Source of the DNA: Rotaria macrura
Taxonomy: Eukaryota; Rotifera; Eurotatoria; Philodinida; Philodinidae
DNA length: 64,000 bases
Direction of reading: 5' to 3'
Assembly (NCBI GenBank): GCA_900239685.1
Contig: OENT01000598.1
Span: 4,489 to 68,488 of the forward strand
Made by a program: the position numbers and the translations under genes. Under the pieces are notes generated by a model. It ran no database searches. It saw only the letters and a program-made list of their open reading frames with translations, and was not told where the DNA came from. Shown here piece after piece: positions 37,201 through 47,591 of the stretch (position 1 is its first letter; the number at the start of each line of letters is the position of its first letter).

Positions 37201-39911
37201 AAAATGCAGCGCTTTGCTTATCAATCAATCCGCCGTTTAAACGACGATTAACCCGCAATCTACTATTTTTATACTCTAATCGTTTCGTTAAAATATGAAT
37301 AGATTATATCAGATAACGCATCGTATCTCTCTACTTTTATAATCTATTGAAATCTACAGTATTCGTTCAGTTGCAAGAGTTTTCCCTTAAACTCATGACT
37401 TACACACATCCAGAAATACGTTTTACATCATGTAGCATGTGCGACCGAATTTTATTAAGCGATATATCATGCTTCTACTTCAATATTGCAGACGAAAATT
37501 ATCTAGCCCATCTCAAGAGACAATTGTACCTCAATCAATTTAATAGGGGTCGTTGCGAGAATTTAGTTATATGCTCTACTCATTTAGCATGCCGAAATAA
37601 ATTACCTAAAATCTTGAAAATGAAAAATTTGTTTTTATTCATTTTTTCCTCGAAAACAAACAATCATTTTGCAATTCAGCCGTACACATATGCAAATATG
37701 GCGACGTTTATATTCACAATTGCTTATTCAACCTGTGAGCTTGTCTACAGATAAGGCAATCACACTTTGGCAACTTTCCATCCAAATGTCCCCTAAATAG
37801 CTAAGTACAGAGCCTCGAAACTTTGTGTGTAAATAGGTATTATGAAGTTGTTTCATGCCTAAAAGTTTCATCGAAATTGACTGTATTGTTCATGTTTTAA
37901 AAGAAAAATACATGCTGGTAACACACTCACACAAAACGACCCTCTTTTTCTCGGTGACACCAGAAATGGTAAATGTTCCACGAATGCTCACGTCATGAAG
38001 TCATTCGATCGAGAGCATGTATGTAGCGGAGGGTCTAAACTATCTACTGAAAAGAAGCATTTATGTTGCTCTTGAGCGATATATTAAATACTCTGGTAAC
38101 AAACTCACCCCACTCTATGAAGCTTCATCAAAATAGCTTTTTCATGATCTCGAGAAGATCCTATGGTAATCTATCTATGCCAAACTGGAGATTCGGCATC
38201 AACCGGACTTCTAATACCTCCATTTTTATCAGAAACAAGACAGTGACTGAAATGTGATAATAGCCAAAAATGCGCCATTTCGGCTGGCAACTATAGTTTC
38301 TTATCGTATTTTTTAAAAATAAACCAGATAAATCGATGCAGAGTATATGAAAACCTACTAAAAAACTTGAAATGAGTGCGATCAGGTGTCTTCTCTCGTA
38401 GAACTCCAGTTCTCAACTCTAATCGTTCCGTTTGACCGTTAGCCGGACAAGCTGCTTTCTTTTTTATTTAGTATATCACAACAAACCTTCTCGGAACTGA
38501 ATCATGAAGAAAGGACACGTCATAGTAGACTGTCTCGAACGGTTTTCATAGTAGAACGACTACTGACCAAGAAGATTTTCGTTGAAGGCTTCTGTTGAGG
38601 AAAAAGACAACAGTATTCTAATTGTTGAAGTTAGTCTGTTTTTATCCTATGTGTTTTCGACCATTTATCATATAAAAAACAATGCTGCCTCCTCTTCAAC
38701 TCTCAGAATAATAAACATATTTACTGAAAACGAAATTTCATTCGTGCTTTAACCTATGGGATGCATGTTGAACGCGTAGAAGTCTATGAATTAAGACGAG
38801 TATTTCGTACTCATTTTTAACATTGGTTTTAGCTAAGATGCCTCTGTTATAGTGGAATGGTAGTAATAACTTGTTCCTCAGGTCTGAACAAGTATTTTTG
38901 ATTTTAAATGATACGTAAAGGTTCACTAGAAATATATTTCGCTTTGCGGCATCAGTCATTGTTTGGGACGGCCGCGTCTTTACAGGACATCATATACACT
39001 TAAGTTCAAGAATTTTACTCAGCAACTTCCCTCAACATGAAACATTCTTAACCGAATCATAAGAAGTTAAGAAAAACAGACGCTTTTCACTTTCTCAAAT
39101 GCCTCTATCGGACCGACTGTCTGAGTTAGCCACCAAACTACGAAATCCTATTGAAGGGAAGGTTGCAATTCTCAAATCTCATGTCCTCCTGACGAAAATG
39201 CAAACTATCGAAATGAGTTTCACTAATTTCGAATGCTGGGTATGTACGAATTCATATCGAAAAACGTATTCGTATTCATTCATCGAAAATTATCGTGATC
39301 AATTTGATAATGAACAAAGTTCCTTTGTAGAAAACTGTTTTATCAAACAGTATTCAACTCTTACTATTACATTCTAACCTACACTCAAAATCTTTTTCAA
39401 GAGCAAAACAGTGCTCACTGTTTTAATTCATATCGGATTCATGTTGACTTTTTCGATGAGACTAATGTAACACTCGAAGGAATTCGCTTTTACTTCAGAC
39501 ATTCTGAGTGCATTTTATAGGTTTTCCCATGACAAACACATCCTATTGAATAACGTCTTTGAATGTTGTCTACGAATTGATTTAAACATTTTGAGTCTAT
39601 CCATAAATAAGTATGTGGAAAATAATTTTCCTTGGTTTCGATTTTCTGACAATTCCCATGGCCAAGAGACATGATGTTAAAGTAAAATTTACTTGAAAAC
39701 AGAATATATACAAGCGAAGCAAAAGATGAGTTCTGTTGAGACAAGCTACACATTCTCCAGTTTCTTATGTGCAGTACATGACGCTTTATATTTGTGTTTT
39801 CATTCAGTGAATACTGAAAAGAATTCCTTAAGAATTATCATATAGATGCGCACGACTCAAAATCAGTGTAAAATCAGAAAAAATATTCGTTTAATATAAA
39901 CATTTTCTTGG
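34259..39911. other. 5.7 kb spacer between the two RPB6 copies
   Basis: No intact gene was recognised. A possible eIF2-beta-like relic is listed separately. Open frames such as 37347-37754 and 39099-39377 (plus) or 34909-35130 (minus) show no recognisable domains. Homology between this spacer and the synergin region upstream of copy 2 was looked for by eye and not found. Neither RPB6 copy shares recognisable flanking sequence with the other beyond about 14 bases at the acceptor. Confidence 0.45.
36000..36165 (-). pseudogene. possible eIF2-beta (EIF2S2)-like relic
   Basis: One minus-strand frame reads RRIKEETLMNVAKKF and then IDEYSICHHC. It resembles the end of the core and the first half of the zinc-binding ribbon of eIF2-beta, where GRF-x-x-K-x-IENVLRRYIKEY is followed by CxxC. 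The second CxxC of the ribbon is not visible, and the frame upstream is broken by stops and shifts. A weaker match (SYEYVDALYVVNE) lies about 80 bases upstream in another frame. It could be chance or another C4 domain such as eIF5. This is a tentative call. Confidence 0.3.
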
Positions 39912-39917
39912 TTTATT
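39912..39917 (-). terminator. AATAAA polyadenylation signal of RPB6 copy 2
   Basis: Plus-strand TTTATT gives AATAAA on the minus strand, about 37 bases after the TAA stop. The surrounding 3' sequence is unrelated to that of copy 1. Confidence 0.55.
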
Positions 39918-39954
39918 TAATACCGAGAAAGAGAAACACATGAAGACAAAACAG

Positions 39955-40401
39955 TTAATCAGTAATAACAAGTTCATCAATACTCCAATCTTCATAGCTT
40001 CCGTCAGGAAGATAACGTCGAATGATGATTGGAATTTTCTTTTCTTTTAGTTCTCTCATTGCAATTTGCAACGGGTCTGTTTCTCCATCTGGCTCAACCA
40101 TTAATGGTGCACACATAGCTATTTGTAATGCTCGAGTACCTAATACACGGGCTCGTTCGTACTTCGTCATGTAAGGCGTCGTTATCCGTTTCGATGGATC
40201 AGTTCTTAAGCCTGCTTGTGCCCCGTTGACATCGTCATCATTAAGAAGTTCTATTCGATCATCGCCCGGCAATTGGTTTTTATCGTTCTGCGTGTTTTGA
40301 TCCCCATCGAGATCTTGATCATCTTCATTGAATTCATCGTCGTCGATATCTTCGTCCATGCCGACATCACCTCCGTCATCGAAGTCACCATCGTCAGCCA
40401 T
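39955..40401 (-). CDS. POLR2F: RNA polymerase common subunit RPB6 (RPABC2), copy 2
   Basis: The 148-residue product is the same as that of the gene at 34258-33812, and every one of the 444 sense-codon bases is identical. The stop is TAA instead of TAG. Similarity continues only about 14 bases upstream, ending in the acceptor ATGTTTTAG flush with the ATG, and stops at the stop codon downstream. It lies 179 bp after the synergin-gamma stop on the same strand. A pyrimidine-rich tract and no AATAAA lie in between, which suggests co-transcription and trans-splicing (inference). Expression of both copies would give one protein, so the duplication affects dosage or regulation, not sequence. Gene conversion, a very recent CDS-limited insertion, or an assembly artefact could explain the identity. 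Confidence 0.96.
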   Translation of the reverse strand: MADDGDFDDGGDVGMDEDIDDDEFNEDDQDLDGDQNTQNDKNQLPGDDRIELLNDDDVNGAQAGLRTDPSKRITTPYMTKYERARVLGTRALQIAMCAPLMVEPDGETDPLQIAMRELKEKKIPIIIRRYLPDGSYEDWSIDELVITD

Positions 40402-40580
40402 CTAAAACATTCAGAAAACGAACAGAGAAAAAATTGAATTCTCCAAGAAATTATCTTTTCTAATGAAATATAATTTTAAAATATTGAATATATCCATAAT
40501 CCAACACAAAATATAGAATGATCACTGTACACAAAAAGAAAAAGAGGTAGAAGAAGAAGAAGAAGAACTAAAAAAGCAAA
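40402..40580 (-). promoter_or_regulatory. 179 bp intercistronic spacer between synergin gamma and RPB6 copy 2
   Basis: On the minus strand the spacer begins with a CTTCTTCTTCTTCT-type pyrimidine tract (about 40530-40570) and ends in a T-rich stretch and ATGTTTTAG at the RPB6 start. It contains no AATAAA or ATTAAA. This resembles an operon junction resolved by spliced-leader trans-splicing more than two independent genes, but transcripts are needed to decide. Confidence 0.45.
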
Positions 40581-43500
40581 TCAAGATGATCTTCTTAATG
40601 ATGGTAAGATGCCATCGATGAGATTCAAATAAAAGTTGGCACACGTTGCATGATAGAGACGACCAGCGAACGTTATATATGCAGTATTAAATGAAGACGA
40701 ATTCGGTAATACTGTTTCAAGACCACTAGTCGAAAGCAAACATATTGAACAATACGAATATGTATCACCGAATGTTAGCGATGAATAATCGACGTTATCA
40801 TCGTCTAACTAGAATTATAAATAAACAAACATAAGATTCCAATTGTTGGTATTGAAATACGAATAGTTACTGAATGAAGATGTGCAGTGGAAAAAAACGA
40901 CTGTAAATTAGTCCATAGAACAACAATTTGTTTCCAAAGTGTTATTAATTGAGATGTTGTTGTTGGTTCTAAAACAGCTGCCGTGTGAATTCTCTTATGA
41001 ACATGAAAGATTTCTTGTAGATGATGAACATAGTCACGGGTACGCGTTTGTTGCAAGATTTCCATGCATAATGTTGGACTTTCAATCGACGAAAATATTT
41101 CATTTGCTTGAGATAAAATTGAATGACATTTTTCGAAACAACGCAGCCAAACAGCAACATGAGAATCAATTTGAGATGTGTCATCAGAGAAAAATGAAAA
41201 TTGCGTTAATTCTAAAAAGAAATTTCTTCGTTAGTAATGCATTCGAATAGAGAACACTTAAGATGTCGATGCTCGTTGATTAGTTTTTTCTTGAAATATT
41301 ATTATAAATTATAATCATCGGCAATTATGAAACTCATTTTGAAATCGAGATTTGTTTTCGTGTGAAGGCAAAAAACCAAGCCTCGATTTGCATTGTTACA
41401 AAGTTCGAATTTCATAAAAACTAGTGAACAAATCTGTTATGATCTGGACTGATTCCGTTCCGTCATCATCATCATTGGCTAGCAGAAAACAACAAATCAA
41501 TGATATTTTCATACTTCTAGTGTTCATTGACGAAATATGGAAATCTTGTTGTATTTTAACCATGAAGGAATTGTCGGATTTTTCTCATGTTTAGGGATGC
41601 AATTGGTGATGATCACACATCGGTATACCGGTCTCCGTAAGTACACGTGCCATGACAAGCCGATTTAATTCCAAGACACGTTTTTCTGGATAATAGCTTG
41701 ATATACTTTAAATGTTGACGAAAGATAATCGGGCTGGTTGAATACGAATCTGTAATCTGTTTCTCAGAATGTTATACTTCAATTAGCTTTACGAGAAAAC
41801 CGTTCCAGTCAATGCCCACCGACGAGTTTATTTCAAAATTTTTGAAAATCTTATCGGTGATTTGGATTCCTCAAGGTCAATTTGAATGCGTAAACTTTTA
41901 TAAGATATGAATATATTCTTTAAGAAAGCGTTTCTTGAACCGAAACTAGATTGCAATCCTAACTGTACCTAAGAGTATCACCATTGATGCATTCCTACTC
42001 GTGTTACTCTGAATATTGACTTCAGTTTTCAAAATGACAAAGTCGTTTATGAAAAGAATTCGTTGGACAAACCACAAACTATTTAATCGCTTCTCGTTCC
42101 AAGATATTCGAAATCGTGGTTTAAGAAAAATAGAGAATTTAAACTTGACTCGAGTGTGGGTGAGAACAACATGTCGCATTTATTTTAGCTATTAGAATTT
42201 ACCCAAGGATGATAAAAAAGAATAATTCTGAAATATTGCCTTGATTTATTATTCTTTGATCAAATTTGGTAAATCTATTGCTGTGTCTTTCATACTTCAA
42301 TTAAAATGTTAACTCCGACATGAGATTGCTTCTCGTCATTCTAAAGAAGCTGAAGACCATGGTTGCCTTCTATCATTAAGCGTTTTCAACAATTATCCCG
42401 AATTCCATAGCAATCAAATATAATATTCGTTCTGCTTTGCAAGAACGTGAGAAAATCGTTTTCATTCCAATACACTCTATTCGACGGCAATACATCTTAA
42501 CACTAGTTTTATTCTTGTTATTACAACCGATCGAATCCTATCAATACAACACGACAATTTTTATTCGAACGTTCAGCTCTAAATCGTATCGGATTGATGA
42601 GAATTTTGAAGAAACGAAATCAGACTGTCCCACTCTTCTATCGTCGTTTGTTGTCAAAGATAGAACCATAATAACTGAGATCTTGTAATCACATGCTTCA
42701 TGGTAAACATGTTGATTAAACAATCTGTAGAAATCGTTAGTTCATTGATATCATGCGAAAACATCTGAGTCGGATATCATAGTGGAATAAATTAATATCA
42801 ATTTGATATGCAGTGATTTGCAAAAAGACTTCGACACGTCATTTTCATGACTGCTGCGACTGGCCACATTCTTTTTTGTTCGTTTTAGTATGATTTGATA
42901 GTCAACACGGAACCCTATATAGTGATTATTTTTAATAGTTTTTTTATTCCTCTTCACAAGAAAAATATAGAACAGAATTCTAAAAATTCGAAGTCAAAAA
43001 CCCTATTGCACTTTTTCAAGGCTTTGTTTCTCGTTGTCTCCCGATTATCTAAAAGCACACTTGCTGAAATTATGTTCAATGAGCGTTGCTCATGGTGAGC
43101 GCCAGTTGTAGGGAGCTTCCTGAATTTTCAAATGAATTATAAGGCTGACCGAATTTTAACCAAATCCTAAGTTTTTCGAAAACTTTTGAGTCTTTTTATC
43201 TGCGTTTGTTTTTTTCTATCGTTTCAAAATTGTACGTGCAACGTGGCATTAATATGTGATTGTTTCACCGTATAATAGAAGTCTATGTCGTGAGTGTTAT
43301 CTTTATGTAACTTTACATTTTTAGAATTCTATTCCGCATTTTTTCTGTGAAGAGGAATGAAAAGATGATTAAATAATATCACTGTATAGTGTCCTTCGTG
43401 AGCTATCAAATCATACCTAGACTACGAAAAAACGAATCCTGCCAGACCGTGTAGGTTTGATAATCACGCGTCCAAGTTTTCATGTAAACTAATGTATATA

Positions 43501-46500
43501 TACTTTGCGTCATCATGAAAGTTGCCGTTTGTTTTGAATGACCATGTGTGAAAACAATGATTTAGTAGACAAATGTCGACAACAAAATATCGACAAGTAA
43601 AAATGTCGACAAAAAGAAATGTCGACAGATAAAATGCCGACGTGTAAAAAAATGTCGAAAATTCTATCATGATATAGGAAACTCGCGTAGCATATGCTGT
43701 CATCTATTTTTTTCTGTTTGTGCATTTTCTTTATGCGTGTTGGTCTGGACATAACTAAATACGAATTTAAACAAAAGTTAATTCTGGCAAGTTAAAAAAG
43801 GCGTCAAAGAAAACATGCACCATGCAGGATNAACTTAAAGAACTTCAAAGGAGATATGAGGAACAAACGATTAAACTGAATGAATATCACAACGACTTAT
43901 CAAAGCTTATTGGCACAAAATGAAAATTATACGAATGTGTTGGTACATGCCTTATGCCTTGAATCTATGACTCTAGCTCTTCGTTGTCGCTCATACGCAT
44001 TTTTATTTTATTTTTCATTGATATGTATTCGAATTTTACCTAAGAAAACCATATATTTTATTTATTCATGCTCCATTTTTATTTTTTCATCATCAGCTTC
44101 TTTTCTTTGTATTTCATGATGTCAACGTTTTACATTGTCGACATTATTTTTCTGTCGACATTTTACTGTCGACGTTTGGCTACTTTCCCAAAACAATAGC
44201 CAATCGAATCTAAACTAATCAGATCTTCAAATCGCATTCTAGCGTAAATGTAAAATTGCTTTCATGTATTTCTATATACACGAAAATAGATAATGAACAG
44301 TCAACAATACTTTTGAATACTCAGTCTTTACTGTTCGAATATTGATTAAAAATTCGTTATCTCGAGGATGGGGAAAACTGAGACAACAAAAGTACTCTAT
44401 TATTGTCGCCAGAATCACGATAGAGTTGAGTCTGAGATAAATGTCTCGAGAATTCTCCAATCACGCATACGATGGAGTTGCATCACAACCTATTCTTGGC
44501 ACGGAAATCATTCATAGATGTTGGGAAATCGATGCTCGTTTTAGTGAAGTTCCGATGCAGACTGAATTACTCTATGAATCAACTTCGAATCTAAACGTTG
44601 AATAAAGTTCGAACGGTAGGTGTTTCATAATCTTTATAGGAAGTAAATAGAAACATGATTTTGTACCGTTGAACTATATGAAACTGAGTTGACATTTAAG
44701 TAAATACCAGTCTCATTTGAAGGACTTACGATTTGCCGAAAATTTATCGCTATGGCGTCAAACATGCACTCGTCTCTTATTTGATTGTACTCTGCTAATG
44801 AAAGACGCATCAATCAACAGACGACGGGGCAACAACCGAAATTCCCTGGTGATTGCTATTGAAAAGAATTTTGATCTCGATTCATACATCAAAGAACTTC
44901 TATCTATGTTTTTTTCTATCGATCTTTCAAACGTTGGCTCATTCAACACGAAAATTAATCTATTCTCACCAATAGTCTTTAGAAAGATCGTGTTCATGCA
45001 TTCGAATTTCGTCCGACGTTTCCTTTAACCACAGTCTGTTAAGATCTGTGCGTGATGTAAGATAAATTCTTACTTCTATTGTCAAGTTTAGTCCCTAAAC
45101 GAAAATAAATTTGCACTTTCGAAATCTACTATTCACTCGATGATGTTAACCGTGATTAAACATGTGTAGAATAGAGCCTCGTTAGTCGTGACTCTAGTCT
45201 GGAAAGAATACTTCCAGCATTTATTCGTCTTACATAATAAATTAGACTTTGACATGCGTTCTTTCTGATTCGCATCGTTTACAACTTAATCTCATAAGAG
45301 GGCAAAACTATTTTCTAGAAAACCTGAAATCACATTCTTGAATTTCTCATGTCTACTGAATTCACTGATTGTATAGATGAATTCAGTAATAAGTTGCGGT
45401 TCATCTATAATTTTCGTCTCAAACTTCATTCCAATGAAAGATATTCTCTATATCATCGACTGAAGTACATGACTTAATTCTTTAACTATTATCTTATGTC
45501 AATAATCTTTTCGCCTATTGACTTATGATAAGATCGTTCGCCGATTTCTTTTTTTTTTTTTTTGAACAACGGCGTCTTTACTATCGAAACTTCTTCGAAG
45601 TCTAGTTGAACAAAATGCGATAAGAAGAAAAAGCAAGCAAACGCATTTACCTAATTTCGAAATATCCGATGAATTAATCGAATGTAAACTTTGTTCATCG
45701 ACTGCTGGTGCCGTTTCATTATTATTCGACGAAGTAAACGATATGTTATCGCTAATACCTTTTTGACTAGTATCATCTTGATTACTTGTATGAATTGTTG
45801 GCATCGGTAAATCTAAACTTGCTATTGATTGACTATCAGATGGTATCACTTTAATATCTGGTGTATGAAAATTAGTCTCATTAAATTCAATAGAAACACC
45901 AGTGTAACTACCATCTGTATTCTGTTCTATTTGTTCACAAGATACAAAGGCGGTGAAATCAGCAAAATCTTCTTGATGATAAACTGGAGGAGGAGGAGAG
46001 GGCGCAGGAGGGAGCGGTGGTTGTTCTTGTTGGATTTGAAAGTGCGGCAAAGGTATTTCTGTTAAATGATATAAATAATCATTGGGAAATATATTTCCGT
46101 TACTGTTCTGTGCTAATGCAATAAGAGCTAATGCCATGAAGAGTTCTTCCTTCGCTAAAATGCCTGGTTGTTGTAAATTAACCTGTGACCAAATTTGACT
46201 AAGTTGATCTTGCCGAAGACCAGATAAAAGAAGTATCGGATATAAGATTGATGTTTGTATAGTATTTGATATAAACGATGCTTCGTATACTTGTTGATAA
46301 ACAAGCGGAAGAAAGACAATCGGTTGTGAACACCAAGGTGGATAAACTAGACAATTGCAAAGAAGAAAACAATAGAGCTTCGTTACTTGTTTTGAAGAGA
46401 AAGTCTCGTTGGATTTACCATGTTCAGTGAATAGTCGTGGTTGATGTTCAATGGAATGCTGTACTATGGACGGTTGTTCTGAATTTATGACTGGAATGTT

Positions 46501-46991
46501 TGAATGTTTTTCTTCTTGATGAAATATTTTATTTAATTCATCATCAAATGCTATTTTGGACCAATCAGCTGCGTCGGATGCTGAATGATGAGTTTGAAAA
46601 TTATGATTAACAGAAGTATGAGGCAATTCTAATAGACAATGGAATTCTATTTTCGAACAAAATAATAGAAGAGCTGAACAAATCGATACCTGACATTTGT
46701 AATACTGTTGTTTTTGATTCTAAATCGATAAATTATTTTAAAATAGCTATTCGTAAAAACCTCGTGGATTTCTTTTGTACCTTCTGCATTTTGTGCTGTT
46801 GTTTTCGGTTGCAATTTTAAATCAGTGAACATCGATTGCATGAGTGAATCAACATCTGCGTGAGCACTTGCTTGTTTTTGTTGAAAACGACGTTTCTGTT
46901 CTAGTTTTCGACGTGCAAGTAATTCATCTTGATTGTTTGTTGGTGTCGAAGTCGTAGGTGGTGAATGAAATTGAGAATGAGTTGAAGACAT
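40581..46991 (-). CDS. SYNRG: synergin gamma-like AP-1 adaptor accessory protein (compact)
   Basis: Five exons, 46991-46781, 46628-46419, 46346-45651, 41211-40871 and 40808-40581, join in consistent phase to 561 residues. Synergin gamma binds the AP-1 gamma-ear and acts in clathrin-coated trafficking at the trans-Golgi and endosomes (known). Residues 21-45 are a charged helix (ELLARRKLEQKRRFQQKQ). An EH domain occupies about residues 141-240 (SILYPILLLSGLRQDQLSQ; KEELFMALALIALAQ). It is followed by a proline run and FADFTAF, like the DFxDF motifs that bind adaptor ears. The C-terminus carries the synergin Cys/His module (CSICLL near 506; YHATCANF near 537). Vertebrate synergin is about 1300 residues; the long middle region is largely absent. 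Intron 3 is 4.4 kb and holds a foldback element. An upstream non-coding exon around 47115-47062 is possible. Confidence 0.9.
43564..44184. repeat. foldback element with arrayed ATGTCGACA motifs
   Basis: The left end (43564-43665) holds about six degenerate copies of AAATGTCGACA at irregular 10-20 bp spacing. The right end (44120-44184) holds about four in inverted orientation (TGTCGACATTT). The termini AGTAGACAAATGTCGACA and, inverted, AGTAGCCAAACGTCGACA match at 16 of 18 bases. The interior has no transposase; a short frame from 43821 reads KELQRRYEEQTIKLNEY, a coiled-coil-like remnant interrupted by an N at 43831. No target duplication was seen. It lies in the 4.4 kb synergin intron. Confidence 0.65.
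45489..45601 (-). other. possible alternative terminal exon of synergin gamma
   Basis: An acceptor CAACTAG at 45607-45602, followed by 113 bases, splices in frame to the donor of exon 3 (45651-45649). It would encode 37 further codons ending in TAA: DFEEVSIVKTPLF, five lysines from an A15 run, then a short basic tail. This would yield a form without the Cys/His module. It may be chance, because the other junction (to 41211) leads to conserved sequence. Confidence 0.3.
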
Positions 46992-47591
46992 CTATGTCAA
47001 ATAATCAAATTATTGCGATTCCTATCAAAACTAACTGAAATAACTAGCGAAATGATTTACTTGTTGAAACATGTTCCTATGAAACGAGGCTTTGTCTTCG
47101 TTGCTCATCAAAATCTGAAAAAATCAATTTATCACGACAACTAGAACAGACTTTGTATTTTTGACTTCAATTGAATTGTAGAAAGTAAGCAAGAATGCAT
47201 GCCTGGATTATCGGCGAATAAGATTCGATTCATGAGAACAAAATGCATTGGTGATTTAGTTCGGAGAATAGATGCGAATTTTTGATTGGGCACCAATAGT
47301 TAACCAATGTTTTTCGCCTCGAGTTCCCTCTGACATTGATGATTCAACATAACGTAGAAATAAATGAAAGAGTAGAAGAAAAGCAAAAGTCAAACATAAG
47401 AGAAATCGAAATACTTTCATGTTTCAAAAACGCTATGATTTCTTCTGTTTATCTTTGTTGTTTTTTTCTCTTTTTTTTTCGATATTTACTTATGTACGAA
47501 TGACTGGAACGAATTCAAATCGAGTATAAATTATTGACACGATTTCCAAATAACTTATTCTTGTATAAATAAATCCGTTTTAACGACTAAG
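46992..47591. promoter_or_regulatory. shared upstream region of divergent synergin gamma and PPM1D
   Basis: Six hundred bases separate the two start codons, which point away from each other, so a bidirectional promoter is likely (inference). A possible 5' UTR exon of synergin (47115-47062, minus) is bounded by TTTTTTCAG and GTAAAT but is out of frame with the coding start. Long T-tracts lie at 47459-47478. No TATA box was assigned. Confidence 0.45.

Noticed and set aside
37347-37754. 135-codon plus-strand frame with CSMC and CRNKL cysteine motifs
   Set aside because: The frame opens at TTG, has no recognisable domain, and lies in a spacer that also contains relic sequence. Length and composition are compatible with chance.
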